Both the position numbers and the translations under genes were made by a program. The notes below the pieces were generated by a model. That model worked only from the letters and a program-made list of their open reading frames with translations, did no database searches and was not told the origin of the DNA. 64,000 bases of DNA, taken from contig JAVHJL010000004.1 of the NCBI GenBank assembly GCA_036971715.1, positions 3,782,001 to 3,846,000 on the forward strand, given 5' to 3'. This DNA comes from Arthrobotrys musiformis. Taxonomy: Eukaryota; Ascomycota; Orbiliomycetes; Orbiliales; Orbiliaceae. How positions within the stretch are numbered: position 1 is the stretch's first letter; each line of letters starts with the position of its first letter. Shown here in pieces: positions 24,275 to 37,082 of the stretch.

Positions 24275-26755
24275 CTAATCCCCCTTCCCCTCTTTCAACA
24301 TTCGTTTCCCCTCTTCGGCTAACTTGAATTTCTGTATCTTCCCACTCGCCGTCTATACTCTATCAGTCAGCATATGGCTCCTTACGTATACTAATAATTG
24401 GCGTATGACCTACCTTTGGCAGCACTCCTCCCTCCAAATCTTCAATCCAGAATACATATTTCGGCACCAAATGTCTAGCCAACTTACTCCTAACCCACTC
24501 CCTTACTTCATCTTTACCAATCTCCTTCCCCTCGCTCGCACCAATAAAGGCGGCCACACACTCTCCATACCTCTCATCCGGTACACCCACAACCGAAACC
24601 TCCGCAACGGCGGGATGTTCGAACAGGGCATTCTCAATGTCCAGCGGATCTGTAGCCATCCCAACTAGATTAGTCCCACGCTAGAATTTCTTTTCGAAAA
24701 CCCTTGGGGACTCACGAATATTCTCGCCGCCACGGATGATTAAATCTTTAATCCTGCCTGTAATTTTAACATATCCTTCTTCATCCATCTCCGCTTCGTC
24801 ACCCGTGAACATCCACCTGACCCCTTCCTCGTCGTGGATCATGACTTCTGCTGTTCTCTCCGGGTCGTTCCAGTAGTACTTTTGTAACTATGCCACATGG
24901 AACCACATTAGAACGTTTCTATTGTTAAGGGACACCGAGTGGGTGGGAAATCGTACCAGATACCCCGATGTCGCCAACTCGCCTTTCTCGCCGATGGGTA
25001 AGATCTTTGTTCTGTCGTGGATATCCACGATCTTGGCTTGCGTATGCGGTAGAACTCTCCCAACGGTGCTCGTCCGCTTGTCGAGTGCTGAAGACCACGT
25101 TAGCTCCATACAAAAAACTCCAAAAGTACCAGGAGTCAAATACATACGATCATCTGGAAACGTCATAACAGACACAGGCGATGTCTCCGTCATTCCATAA
25201 CAAATTGCTATATCGTTAACCCATTAGCAAAAAAAAATCGCAAATCTTTCAAGATGAAACCCCAATATCATACTCAAATCCGTTAAATTCAACTCCCGAT
25301 GTAGCTTCTTCATCAACTCGATAGGGATAGATGACCCAGCCGCGATCCCCGTCCTCAATCTCTCAAACCCTTTCCTCTCAATCTTCTCATGTTTCAGTAG
25401 CTCCAGGCAGGCGATATACATCGTCGGAACGCCGTATAACGCCGTTGCCCGTTCCGCTTGTACCGATTCCATAGTCCGCTTAGGATCGAACGCTTCCGAT
25501 GGGAAAACTATCGCCGAACCGTGTGTCATGCAGGCCGAATATCCGAGAACGCAACCAAAACTACAAACCCCAATTAGAACAAAATCCATCCCGTAAAAAC
25601 CGTCGGGGGAAATATACCAATGAAACAACGGTGGCGGGCAAACCACCACGTCTTCTTCAGTCAACCCCATTCTATCACCAATAAACTTCCCATTATTCAA
25701 AATATTGATATGTGTCAGCGACGCCGCCTTCGGCATCGCCGTAGTCCCGCTGGTGAATTGGATATTACAGATATCATCGGGTTTTACGTCGATGTTGAGT
25801 GCCGCCGGATCCGGTGGGGTGGATTGAAATACATCATCGTAAGACGAAAGGTACGAGAACGTATCGTTTGAGATACGCCCGGCGGAGTTGTTCACCAAAA
25901 TCACATTCCGAAGGGACTATCAATGCATAGCTCATTAGTAAAACCACCCGCAACTTGAGGTATTAGCGGTATGCTCTAGTATAAAATAAAAAAACACTCA
26001 CAGGGACATCTTCACTCTCCACCCCTCCTCCCCCATTATACCCCCTCCCCTCAAACCCCGGTATAACCTCCCCGAGCAAGCCAACATTACTCCTAGGCGG
26101 CTTAAACGGCAAATTCGTCTCGGCAGAAATAACCAAATGCTCGCTTTCCAAATGGTTCAACGCCGACTTCACTTGAGAACCCGTAAACGCCGGGTTCAGG
26201 GGTACTAAAATCGCACCCAGCTTGAAAACCGCATAGTGAAGAATCGCAAATTCGGCTGTATTCCCCAGGGACGCAGTGACGCGGGAACCTTTCTTCACAC
26301 CGAGAGAGGCGAGGCCATGGGCGAGACGGGTGGACGAGACGTCGAGGTCGTGGTAGGTAAGGCGAATAGATTGGTGCGAGGAGACAACCCTGCGAAAATC
26401 AATACATCAATCCATGAACTTTTTATATCTACCTTAACAGGCCTATAAGAAAAGGTAGTACCTACGCAGTTTTATCGCCATGCTTCGAAACGATCTTACT
26501 CAAATACCCATGACAAGTATCATACAAAAGCGGCGGCTGTAGAAGAAACATAACCCGTCAGTGCGTTGACCCCGTTGTAATTTTCAATTGGGAAATCCAA
26601 GTCGAACTTCTCGAGGCTGGACATACCTCAAGCGGTCCGGCGACTTTCGACTGCGTCAGAAGAGTCCGGGATTGTATCAAAGCATCCGTCCGACGGCGTG
26701 TCAGCACATGCCGCCGAAAAGGCCGTAGTCGTTGGGGTATCCTGATGGCCAGCAT
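24275..26755 (-). CDS. Acyl-CoA synthetase (AMP-forming), ACSF2-like, probably mitochondrial
   Basis: Ten exons: 26755-26627, 26536-26466, 26389-26002, 25916-25618, 25560-25274, 25207-25148, 25087-24957, 24887-24716, 24649-24414, 24352-24275; 616 aa. AMP-binding enzymes activate a carboxylic acid with ATP and couple it to CoA. Motifs in order: FTSGTTAMPKAAS (P-loop; Ala replaces the usual Gly at two places), LFHCFGCVLG, YGMTETSPVS, a TGDEAEMDEEGYVKITGR block with IIRGGENI, and the C-terminal TASGKIQKFKL with the catalytic Lys. The N-terminus is Arg-rich and free of acidic residues (PQRLRPFRRHVLTRRR), as in a mitochondrial presequence. The short chain of exons resembles the medium-chain ACSF2 group; actual substrate is unknown. 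One 57-bp intron (25617-25561) has no stop and could be misread as coding. Confidence 0.92.
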
Positions 26756-28369
26756 CGTGATGTCGGAATGAAATTACGGGGGGAAACCTCAACCGATCCG
26801 CCAGTGAACCGTACCAAACGCGAACCAGTGCTACAAATCAAAGGTAATCAATCGTAAAATCAGTCGATTCTAAAATCTAGGCCGAGGGCTTCCATTTAAT
26901 ATCAATATCTCCCCCAAACCATAATAATCCCGCACGCTACATATATATAGCAGCTAGTTAGGTGAAAGTGAAAAAAAGACCCCTTCCGCAGACCCGATGC
27001 AATGGCCGTCAAGTTATATATCACCATCCGACCCAAAAGGTCCGCCTCCTAGCCTCCTAGTCTCCGCGCTGTCCTTCTAAATCGGGGATACCCCCTTCGC
27101 AGACATCCAATGGGTTCCGATGGGCTAACTAGGCCCTTTTGTACGACGGGAAGGCTGGAAGGTAAGTACTTCGTATGTATGTATGTATGTATGTCCACTA
27201 CCTGCCCCGCATTATCAAGCCCTGGTCAATCACATGCAGGGAAGCTAGCTAAACGTGGGGTTCATCCGAGGACCCACCTGTCCCAATTACCACCGATCCA
27301 ATTCGTCAATTGCAGAAGCTCGACATTCACTTTGTGTTTTTTATCGCCCAAACACTCATCGAAACTAGAATGTCTGTTGTAGCATGGAGTTGGCGAATAT
27401 AAAGAAATGTACCTACGTGGCTTCACGGTTTCCATAATTCTAATCAAAAATTCCTTGCGCTTGACCTTACCTCGCCAGCAGTGTATCACCCGTCCGCAGC
27501 CTCAATCGAACAGGTCTAATATCATTCGTGGGAGGCCGCATATATATCCATATCGACCAGATATTTAAATATTTCCCCCTTACCGTATAAACTATACAGT
27601 ACCCACGTTCAAACCCGATTTTAAATTTAGCCCTCTCCGATCGGGTACGGCCGGCATAAAGTAAACGTAATATACTTTTCGACCCTTTCGTTCCTTTCAA
27701 AACCCTATTCATATTGTAAAATTTGGGGGGCAATACAAATACACTCTGAATAGAGCAATGTAAATTCCGAAAGACAAAGGACGGCAATCTAGTATATCAA
27801 TCTGAACCATCAATGAATGAACAACTGCATTGATATCATCGAAACAAACAAAAAAAGCGAATCTCAAGCCTCCAATTTGCGAAACGAAAAGATGTAGAGC
27901 AAAAAAAATACCGATGGCGCCGAAACAAAAAAGGTTCCTGAATTAAATACATAGAAATATTTCGTTCAAAATAAAAACTCCTCAACCGCGCAGCATAAGG
28001 AATGGGATATCTCCGAAAATAACTAACAGTAGAAAGCAAATATCAAGGAACATTACAAGGAAAAAGCTGGTCTCGCGGTGGAAAAAGCGAGAATATCCTG
28101 CACAAAAAAAGTAGATACCGCCTCCCCCACTAAAAAAATCAGTTGCATCGCCAGCCAGCCAGCCCACAATTGTATACATACATTTTCGACGAAAGAGGGT
28201 TGAGAGAAAAAGGAAATTAGAGGAAATTATAAATATAGGTAGATCGTGCTCGTTTCGTCATCTGTTTCGTCGTTCCTCCATACCCTTCATTACCGTGATT
28301 CAGTCCACCATATAGGGCGCTGAATTTATACCCCCAAACATTAACTTCCTCTTCCTATGGAACGGCCTG
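26756..28369. other. Intergenic, no gene seen
   Basis: About 1.6 kb between two minus-strand genes. It holds a (GTAT)n run at 27174-27193 and A-rich stretches at 27840-28230 that probably belong to the kinase 3' end. No RNA gene or coding signal was found. Confidence 0.45.
27174..27193. repeat. (GTAT)n microsatellite
   Basis: Five tandem GTAT units in a gene-free stretch upstream of the acyl-CoA ligase gene. Confidence 0.8.
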
Positions 28370-30381
28370 TTAAAAATCTCTGAAAAAATTCTCTTCTTGC
28401 GGATGTACCTCCGGTCTGTATGGTTCGAAATCTGGCGATGGATGTGGATATTCGTCGAAATATCTGGTGTCACCGGGAAATGATAACTCTGCACCAACAA
28501 TTAGAAAAACGGACTCCCTGAAATCATGTTTGAAAAGGTGCCTACCGGGAACCAACGGTCCGTTCATCCTCTGTTCGCTTAAAGCTTTCCAGTCAATTCC
28601 AAAGAAAAATGGATGATTCTTGACGTCCCTAGCACCATTTACCAAATTTCCAAGTCGGCTCGAAAGATCCGCCTCGCACAGCCTACTGATGAAATCTCTG
28701 GTAGTTTCGTCCAGTGCCGCCGGAAACGATATCCGCCCCTGTACAATCTTTTCGTAAATAGCGAACGGGGAGTTATCGTAGAACGGCGGGAAACCACAGA
28801 GAAATTCGTATGTGAGGATGCCGAGGGCCCACCAGTCCACAGCGGTTGTGTGGCCGCGAGATTGGATTACCTCTGGGGAGAGGTATTCAGGCGTTCCACT
28901 ATAGAGATTACAGTTAGACTCCAGAGGATCCAGTGGAGTGAGTTATCGGGGACCTACCATAGTGTATAGGTTTCTTGAGAACCGATTTTCTTTGCAAAGC
29001 CAAAGTCGACGAGCCTGTTTTAAAAAACTTTATTAGTCACGCTCATTTTGGTGTTTTTGAATTGACCTACTTGACGTGACCCCTCGCATCTAGCAGAATG
29101 TTCTCGGGTTTAAGGTCCCGGTAGACAATCCCCCGATCGTGCAGAAACTCTAGAATGAGCGTGACCGATGCAATGTAGAATTGTGTTTGAACCTGATTGA
29201 ACCGGCGCATTTTTCGGAGATAGGTAAAGACTTCGCCGCCAGGGGAGTATTCCAGCTGTAGAATCATGAAAATTCAGTAAATTTCTCTTTAAATTAATGG
29301 AGAGAATGTAGAATGAACATACCAGCATATATAAGTTCTCTCGGTCCGACCAAGAAGCGTATAGATCCACAATAAACGGCTGCGGTCGCGAAACACTCAA
29401 CAGCATGCGTTCATTGAGCACATGCTCGACCTGCTTCAGCTTGACCACTATTTCAACCACCTAGTCAGTCCCACTGCAAAAAAAAATCAACCCAGTATTG
29501 AGAAAAACTCACCATCTTTCTTTTTCAGCACTTTCAGCGCATAGAATTCCGTTCCTGAAGATCTATATTCCCTTTTCGGCCTGACGAGCCAAACTCTCGC
29601 AAATGTTCCAGTCCCTAACGTCCGCAGAAGCTCGAATTGATGTGCATGTAGCGTCGGACACGCATTTCTCGTTTCTGCGGTGTTCCTGGCGTTAACTATC
29701 GATTTGATTTTCTGTGGTGTCTCGTTGATATTTGTGGTTGTGGAGTGGGACGGCGGCGAGGGGTTCATCCTGTGAGTCGCGGAGAGTTTTGTGATTAGCT
29801 TGTGGTTTTGGTGTCGCATGATCGCACAAATGATGTAAACGTTCCGATAAGAGGCGTTTCTGCCAACCACGAGAGAAAAATCGCACGTGGGGGAAATAAA
29901 AGCACGAGGCTCGCTTTAGGAAGGGTGATTTATACTTGTTTCGGCCAAATGGATCCTCGATTGTCATTTCAATCTCCATATCGTCCTCATCGAAGTAGGT
30001 ATCCGAGCTCGCGGCGGGCGAGTTATGGCCAGAATGCTGATCCGAAAGGTGGAAATCGCGCAGGGCGGCGCTGCAGTTGGCGCTGACCTGCGGGGATAAG
30101 ACCAGCGGGTTGGACATGAAGAAATTTGGAGTTGGAGATTGGATGTTGCCGTTTTGATTACTACCACTGTTAGAAAGGAAACCGGATCCCTGAAACGCCG
30201 TGTTGTTGGGCGATGTCGCAACGGATTTGGGGATGTCAGAGTACCCGGCGGCGCCGCTAGAGTTCGGAATCGATGAGGGGTTTGGCTTATTCGATTGCGG
30301 GCGCTGCGACTGGAGAACGTGGGTTGAGGCGACGGGGAGGAAGCCGGAGAGGGGTAGGGGACTTGATGCGGTAGAAGTCAT
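28370..30381 (-). CDS. cAMP-dependent protein kinase catalytic subunit (second/PkaB-like type)
   Basis: Seven-exon model: 30381-29936, 29769-29513, 29447-29323, 29255-29071, 29014-28958, 28898-28546, 28488-28370; 513 aa. An AGC kinase that phosphorylates Arg-rich Ser/Thr sites when cAMP releases its regulatory subunit. The kinase domain begins at about residue 192: Gly loop GTGTFARV (about 201), ALKVLKKKD, RDLKPEN (Asp about 323), DFGFAKK, activation loop TYTLCGTPEYLSPEV. The C-tail has TRYFDEYPHPSPDF and ends NFFRDF like PKA. The 190-aa N-terminal extension is Ser/Pro/Asn-rich. Its exon joins the kinase frame through an intron with a good branch site (GCTAATC), but a shorter protein starting at the ATG at 29768 is possible. 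The catalytic loop and Cys-Gly-Thr-Pro-Glu are intact. Confidence 0.88.
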
Positions 30382-32117
30382 TTCAAAGAAAGGAGGAAAA
30401 GACGGGCGGGCGAAGGGGCCGGTTGAGTTAATATCTATTCCTGCAGGTGGTGCTGCGGCGACGGAACATGCACAATCAGAATCTGAAGCAGACGGCTTGT
30501 GGAATTTGCAGGCAGTCGTAGAAGTACGACCGTATGGCCCGTCGCCGTCGCAATGGGTTCGTTTTAAGCTTAGAGACACCGTGATGACTGAGACATCCAG
30601 ATACTATACACGGAAAAGAGGTTTCTGACAATCGAGTTTAAAAGTGCCTGGTTGGTAAAATTCAGCCGAAACTTTGGGTTTGGATGGAACGTGGTTGGTT
30701 GGAAAGTCTGTTCCTGGAACAGGTTCGGAAGGATATTGATTTGCCCGGCCAGCAAGTTAAACAGTTGGGAGAGGTTAAAGTGGCACCATGGAAAGCATAT
30801 ATACGAGGAGAAAGGAAGAAGTGAGAACTGGCGACGAGAGAGAGAGAGAGGCAGAGTGCATAGCATCGGAATATGAAAGGGGAATGAGGGAGTTATATGA
30901 AAAAACAAGGCTGCATTGTGCAAATTCCATGTTGGGGCTGGTGTATCTGAACGCTAGGTAGCTTCAGCTATAGTAGACGGTTATATGATCCATCGGGACA
31001 GGTACCGGGCGTCAGAACCTTTGTTTGAAGGGAGGCTACCCTTGCTTTGGATAGCGTCGTTTGCTCTTCTTTATTTTCCGTCCCGTGCGAGCTAGCATTC
31101 TTCCAGCTAGGACGGCGTCAAAGACAGCCTCGATGTTGGACGGGTGGCTTGGGCATTTTAGGCTCCCTGGAACAAGAGCTCACTGACTCGAGCTTGGGGT
31201 AATTTAGACCGATTGAAAACAAGTACTTGCAGTATCAAAACTTGATTTTTTCCGCTGCACGAGCTCCATATCGACGTAACTGCTGATATGGGCATCTGGA
31301 CCTGGCGGTTTCTATGGATGTAAAACCGTGGGACCTGCTTGAAGCATGCGGTGAGGTGGGTCCTTATCCGCGGCGGCCATGTGAGGGGCGGGCGGCGGCC
31401 GGGTCATCTGGCAGTCTCTACGGATCTGTACGCCATATGCATACTATATACCATGGAGCCCAGAGCACGGTCTGGCATTCTTGGATCTCAGATATTGGAT
31501 CTTAGATTCGGTGTAGTCTAGATAATTATAAGACCTAGCCCACAGCCATGGTTAGCCATATTATGACAATGCATTCAATTGGTCAAGTTTTGTATTAGAA
31601 GATGCATACCTCGATCGTGATTCTTCTCACTTTCCCTCCGGCTAGATGTCGCTTGTGATAGTATTGGGCTGTCATTACTTGATCATGGGAAGCTGGAGGC
31701 ACTTTACGTAAATTTACTTTATTGAAAAGGCGATGGTTGAGTTTAGTTTAGTTTAGTTTCGTTAGGCCTGCCCTCGAGACTAACTTAGACTATCCGTAGG
31801 CAGGACGTCGTAGTTATATGGTTGTTGGGGAGACTACAGTCCATTGTAGTCTCGAGACCTCGAGAATTGCGAGTCGACACCGAGTCGCTGTGAGTGTCAA
31901 GACCCCTGTCCCGAGCCTGAAAATGTGTTGCGGTCTTGGCGCGATGTCCACACAGCCAACACGGTCAAACGTGTGCACTTCCAAGAACTACGACATCATC
32001 GTCGTAACCAAACGTTCCCAACCTCAACTTCGCGTCCCTCGGCCTCGACGTACCCCCGTATATATCCCAGGGACGATTAATCACAATCCGACGGTTACCG
32101 CTACGACTCTATAAGCC
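30382..32117. other. Divergent intergenic region, no gene seen
   Basis: About 1.7 kb between the kinase gene (minus) and vma11 (plus), likely holding both promoters. The open frame of the kinase extension continues upstream of 30381 to a stop near 30604 without another ATG. A short TTTAG repeat lies at about 31740-31758. No other feature is recognised. Confidence 0.45.
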
Positions 32118-33019
32118 ATGTCGGATCACAATCAGCTTACACCGGCGTTTGCGCCGTTCTTTGGCATGGTAGATACAATCTTGCTCCTCCAGGTACACAG
32201 ATGGGAACGAACAATAGGCTGACTTGATATGATGGGCTAGGCCGGAGTTGCCTTTGCTGTAGGTTATCCACTCAATAGCTATCTTAACGGGGTACTACGT
32301 GTAATAGACAGCTAACGGAAGCCTTGCTACGACTGTAGATGATATTTGGATGTATGCTTGAGAACCCCTTACCAGCCTCCACGGAACGTTCAACATCTAA
32401 CTGCTTCTTCCTCTACAGGCGCCGGCGCAGCCTACGGTACCGCCAAGTCCGGAATCGGTATCTCCGGTATCGGTATCTTTCGACCGGAACTCATCATGAA
32501 ATCCCTAATTCCCGTCGTCATGTCCGGTATTCTGGGAGTTTATTCGCTGGTGGTTTCGGTCTTAATCGCTAGTGATTTAGACCCTACTTTAAGTTATAGT
32601 TTGTTCCAGGGATTTTTACATCTGGCTGCGGGTTTGAGTGTGGGACTTTCGGGGTTGGGTGCGGGGTATGCGATTGGCAAGGTTGGAGATGCGGTATGTC
32701 TTTGTGATGGGTTGATTCGGCTGTCCGTGGGGATGATGGGGCTGACTGGTTTTGGTGTTTAGGGTGTAAGAGCGTACTTGGCTCAGAGCAGGGTGTACGT
32801 TGGGATGGTATGATTACGGTCACACTACTGGTAAAATTCGATGGCTTCCCGAATCTAACATATTTTTAGGTGCTCATCTTGATTTTCGCCGAAGTCTTGG
32901 GTCTTTATGGGTGAGTTTGATTCCACCCTCACTATAAATTCATACTGTCAAACAACTAACCCATCTCAAAACATAGCCTCATTGTCGCCCTGATTTTGAA
33001 CACCAGAGGAAGCAGCTGA
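32118..33019 (+). CDS. vma11: V-type ATPase proteolipid subunit c' (Vma11)
   Basis: Six exons, 32118-32168, 32241-32262, 32419-32693, 32763-32807, 32870-32910, 32977-33019; 158 aa. Subunit c' sits in the rotating proteolipid ring of the V0 sector and carries a proton-binding Glu; it acidifies the vacuole and Golgi. Four hydrophobic helices are visible. The sequence IFRPELIMKSLIPVVMSGIL and the ending VALILNTRGSS separate c' (Vma11) from c (Vma3). The essential Glu is in LILIFAEVLGLYG. The joint between exons 2 and 3 (AGVAFAV to GAGAAYG) appears about three residues shorter than in relatives, so a small exon may be missed in the 156-bp second intron, or that helix is really shorter. Everything else fits well. 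Confidence 0.93.
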
Positions 33020-35395
33020 GCGGCCTATAGTTTGGCATATAATACGAGAAGAATAGCAGGTGTATAGTGGAAGCAGGGGGGTCTCGGCCGTATATCCTCA
33101 CTGAGTCGGGTTTTGTATCATTACTTGGAATTATTAGCATCATAGAAGCGTGTTTCGTTTAATCTTGGGGAATATACATTGGGTTTGACGATGGGCATCT
33201 ATTCTGTCCGTATACATGTAAGTTATGGGGCTTAAAATTATGAGTGTAGATGGACTCTCAGTGGTTCGGATCCTCCTGCTTTTCGAGAGTCGGCCTCACG
33301 GCATTATTGAATCACTTGATAATCCAATAATACCTACCTAGTTTCAAGGCTAGTGGCTACCAAAGCGCGCAGCCGTCAGCTAATACCTGTGTTGACGTTA
33401 CATTCCAACAGTCTTGAAGGTCGACGACGCAAGTCCGGACTAGATATCCTAAGATCAACGTTATCCTCATGCGTTCACAGCCATATCAATATCCTGAGTA
33501 TCAGGTTTCGAGAATTGGGAACATGATTCTAGGAATAGCTTTTTTCTTTGCTTTCTCAGTCTAGACTCATACCACCAACGTTACGAGGCCGATATACATG
33601 GCATAAATCCAACACGATGACAGCGGTTCTAGAAATTAAAAAAGGCTGTCGACTGCGGGATCATCAGCCGGATATGCATGGGTGGGTTCGGGCGCGCGAA
33701 CCCCTGTTCGCGCATTCGGATGGGACTACGTCACCTTATGTTATCCTGGCTTGTTTGATGACCATAATCCGATACGGGCGGTAGGAGTTATAGAAGTCAG
33801 ATGCGAAATCTTGAGTAACATTAACGTTGTGTTCGTTTCCCCGCATTTTAGTTAGAGTAAATAGTATCCTTTCCTTCTTCCTCCCCAGTTCTTCGTGATT
33901 AAATCTCTATAGCGGCGGGTTCACAGTTGTTAGACCGAACGGCAACTTCCTTATTGATTATTACCGTGTAACCCAATCCGGGTCTACGCCATCGGACTTG
34001 TCCATGGGGCCTGCAGCCTGAGCTTAGCTCTAATCTTGGCTAAGGCCTGTACGTCGACGTTCCTCCGCATATGCATACGCCCACACCACCCGCCTCGCGG
34101 GATCGATATGCGATGGTGGTCTATCCAATTAGTCTTTATGAAGTGGAGCATGCGGATGGCGGATGCGGCTTATTGGCAGTGGGGCTTGGGTTATATTCGG
34201 TATAATCCGTCGAGCCTTGTCGGAATATATTGGGATCGATCGATTGTCAGGGGCCTTTACGGGCGGGGAGTTTTATGCAGGCCGCTCTTGGTTTGAAGAT
34301 ACCCATGTTATATGGAGTATCATGCAGCTACTGGATCTATGGGGACATTAAGGTATCCATGGCCAAACTGACTGTTCAAAAAGATTCTCGAACCTGATGA
34401 ATTAATGGCTGTTTCTGGAATACAGCTGCAATGGTAGGTATTCCCGCAAAGGGTCTACGCACTAGAAGCCTACCCGTAGGTTTCCAACACCGAGGGTAAT
34501 AGTAATATAATCCCATGAAAGATTTATAACAAAAATCGATAAAAACCGTGTCAAATCGGCGAAGTGGAAGTCTTGCATGGTGGTACTAACCAGGGGTTAC
34601 GGCTGAGAAAACTCGAAGAGCTGGATGCGAAATCCGGGGTAGGCGAAGGGTAGTTACAAGGCCTCCAGGATCTTTTGCAGGGTTGACGTATATAATAGCG
34701 GGTATGGCTCATTAATGGATATATATCCTGGCTTATCCGGCTGTGGCTTTCCGTGATGGATTTTTACGAAATCCTGCGTGCATGTTGCAAGGGTTATATG
34801 TTGGATATACGCGGGCATTTACGTCTATATTGGGAGATTCTACGACTGTGGTGGTATTTATCGACTATGGGATTGATATTGCTGGCCAGCGTTTTGTTGA
34901 GCTATTGACTATTGAGATATATGGTATTTGAGAAATGGATTGTTGATTTCACGAAGATGGTTTCAGCCCTGGTGAGTACGGGATTTTTGCTTCAATCGAC
35001 GGTTCCTCCGAAGCCGACTCGGCGGTTGCCCCAGCCAAGGAAGGGATGATGCCCAGTGCTTAGTTATCTAAGGCCAACAGGCTGCGAGGTTGTACATGCA
35101 GACATGCATGGAGGGGTACGTATTCGCCTTGGAGAAGCTGCGGCTGTGAAGGGTTTTGGGGCTTCGGGCGGTTCTGCGCTGCCTAGATGGTCGATTGGGC
35201 TTGATGTTGAAGAGCCTCATTGTATGAGTATACAAGTTCACGTCTATATAAACCCACTGTATCTTCAGCCGTGGTCGTTTTTGTTCTTCAGTGTTCTTCA
35301 ACATTTCTATTGAACAGCATATATTCTAGCATTCCTAGATTTCAGTATTTTTTTTATTTGATCGGGTGGTTTACTATCTCTTGTACACAATTATA
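33020..35395. other. Long intergenic region, no gene seen
   Basis: About 2.4 kb without any frame above 90 codons and without recognised protein, RNA or transposon sequence. Base composition is similar to the flanks. The last ~150 bases before 35396 show TATA-like and pyrimidine tracts consistent with a promoter for the secreted protein gene. Confidence 0.45.
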
Positions 35396-37082
35396 ATGCG
35401 GTTCCCTGCGAGTACTGTGGTTTTGGCCACCGCATTGTGCGCTGCTGATATAGCTTCGGCTGGTTGTGCTGCGGATAATTGCTTGAGGGGTATGTTTCTC
35501 CCATCTCAGGGATATTACAATCAATGTTGGGTGAAGGTGTATACATATTGACGCTAACGACCTTGTAGCCGTCAGGGCCTCAGCATTCCCAACTCGATCT
35601 GGAACGGCGGACTGTTCTTCCTTCTTCAGTGCTACTGTCCGCCAAAGGACTAGGTAGATAACAAATCTATTTCGATAACAAGTGCCTTCTACTAACTGGT
35701 CATAATCAGTACTACGACTATTTCTACTGGTGGCACTCTCATCACAACGGCAGCAGTTTATCTCGAAACCACGAATCCGACCGCAATCCCAAGTTATGCA
35801 TCGGCCTGCTCGGGTTCAGCCAGATACTCCAGCGCCTGCTCGTGCGTAGGTGTCACATATGTCACTACAACCGTAGCTCCCCCCACCCCAACAACCAGCG
35901 ATATTATCAATGCCGTCTTCGTAGTTTCTCTAGAAGGCTGCCCGACATCCACGCCAACCGGGTCCGTAATCGGTCAAAGCGACGACAACTTCTCCCAGCA
36001 AAACGGCGGTCTGACGTATCAACAATACGAGGGTAATCAGGTTATCCTCCAAGACCCCACCGGCGGTCCTTTCTTCCTTGATCTTTCGAGAGAAGACCGG
36101 ATTGCTATTTCTGATAATGCGGGTAATACGCTTGTGGTTTATCAAAATGGCACGTTTGAGGCGTTTGCTGGGAACTGTCAGATTTCGATCGTTGGGAGTG
36201 TTTTGGAGGAAGGTGGGGTGTCGAAGAGGGGTAATGCGCTTTTGATGGCCAGGCAGTCTAATGCCGTTTGCGACGCTGTGCAGTTTTTCTGTAATAGTCG
36301 TTTCAGTCTTATCTTCGCCGGTGCGGCGGGGAAAGCGCTTTGTAACGGGATCGGTGTGCAAGTTGGTGGATTGATCGGAAGAGAAATAGGTGGAGCTATC
36401 GGGTTCTTGGGTAATGTGTTTGGTCCTGAGGTTGGAATTCCTACCACTTTGTTGGGAGTGGTTATCGGTGGGAGGCTGGGGGCTTCGAAGTTTAGTGAGT
36501 ACCTTTGTGCTGGGATTGGTGCCTACTTGGGGGAGAAGCTTTGTGATTACTGTAAACCGGATGTGGAGTGTGGGCCTGGGCAGATTAGTTGCAATAAGGG
36601 ACCTTGTCAGGATGCTTTGAGCGACCCTAATAACTGTGGTGGATGTGGGAATAAGGTATGCCTTCGTACTCTCCGTGCACCGTTTGATGACTCTGGTTTC
36701 ATGGAACTGAGAATGAATATATGCTAATGGTACTATTTATATACAGTGCGATTCAGGAATCTGCAGCAACGGCCAATGCTCGGTTGAAGCCTGCAATGGC
36801 TCATCCTGCGGTAGTCTCAACGGCTGCGGGGTAGGATGTTTCTGCTTCAGAGAGGCAAGCGGGAATGGATTCTGCGGGCCGAATGTTCCATGTGCACCAC
36901 TTGCAGATTGTTCGTCTAATGCACAGTGCAACCAGGGAGAAGTGTGTGCTATTAGTACTTGCTGCGGGAGACCTGTCTGCTTGAGCGGGTGTGCTCTTGC
37001 GAGGAGGTCATTGGGAGATGGGTATGCCAATTCGACTGATTTCGAAGACGGCTGGACTGGTGGTGCTTCACCGGTGTTCTGA
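35396..37082 (+). CDS. Secreted cysteine-rich protein with central glycine-rich hydrophobic region
   Basis: Four exons, 35396-35489, 35569-35653, 35710-36655, 36747-37082; 486 aa. A signal peptide is clear (MRFPASTVVLATALCAADIASA, cleavage near residue 22). The mature N-terminus has NCLRAVRASAF followed by a Cys pair and a Thr/Ser-rich linker, a pattern I associate with secreted proteins of ascomycetes. The middle has a Gly-rich hydrophobic stretch (LIGREIGGAIGFLG and VVIGGRLGASK). The last ~150 residues hold dense Cys: NNCGGCGNKC then CNGSSCGSLNGCGVGCFCF and CNQGEVC, resembling Stig1/EGF-like or disulfide-core domains. I cannot name the family or function. An extracellular structural or interaction role is inferred. 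The glycine zipper in a secreted protein is unusual. Confidence 0.8.

Noticed and set aside
30382..30579. Upstream continuation of the kinase extension frame
   Set aside because: It has no ATG (the frame opens with GTG after a stop near 30604), so 30381 is the first usable start unless another exon exists.
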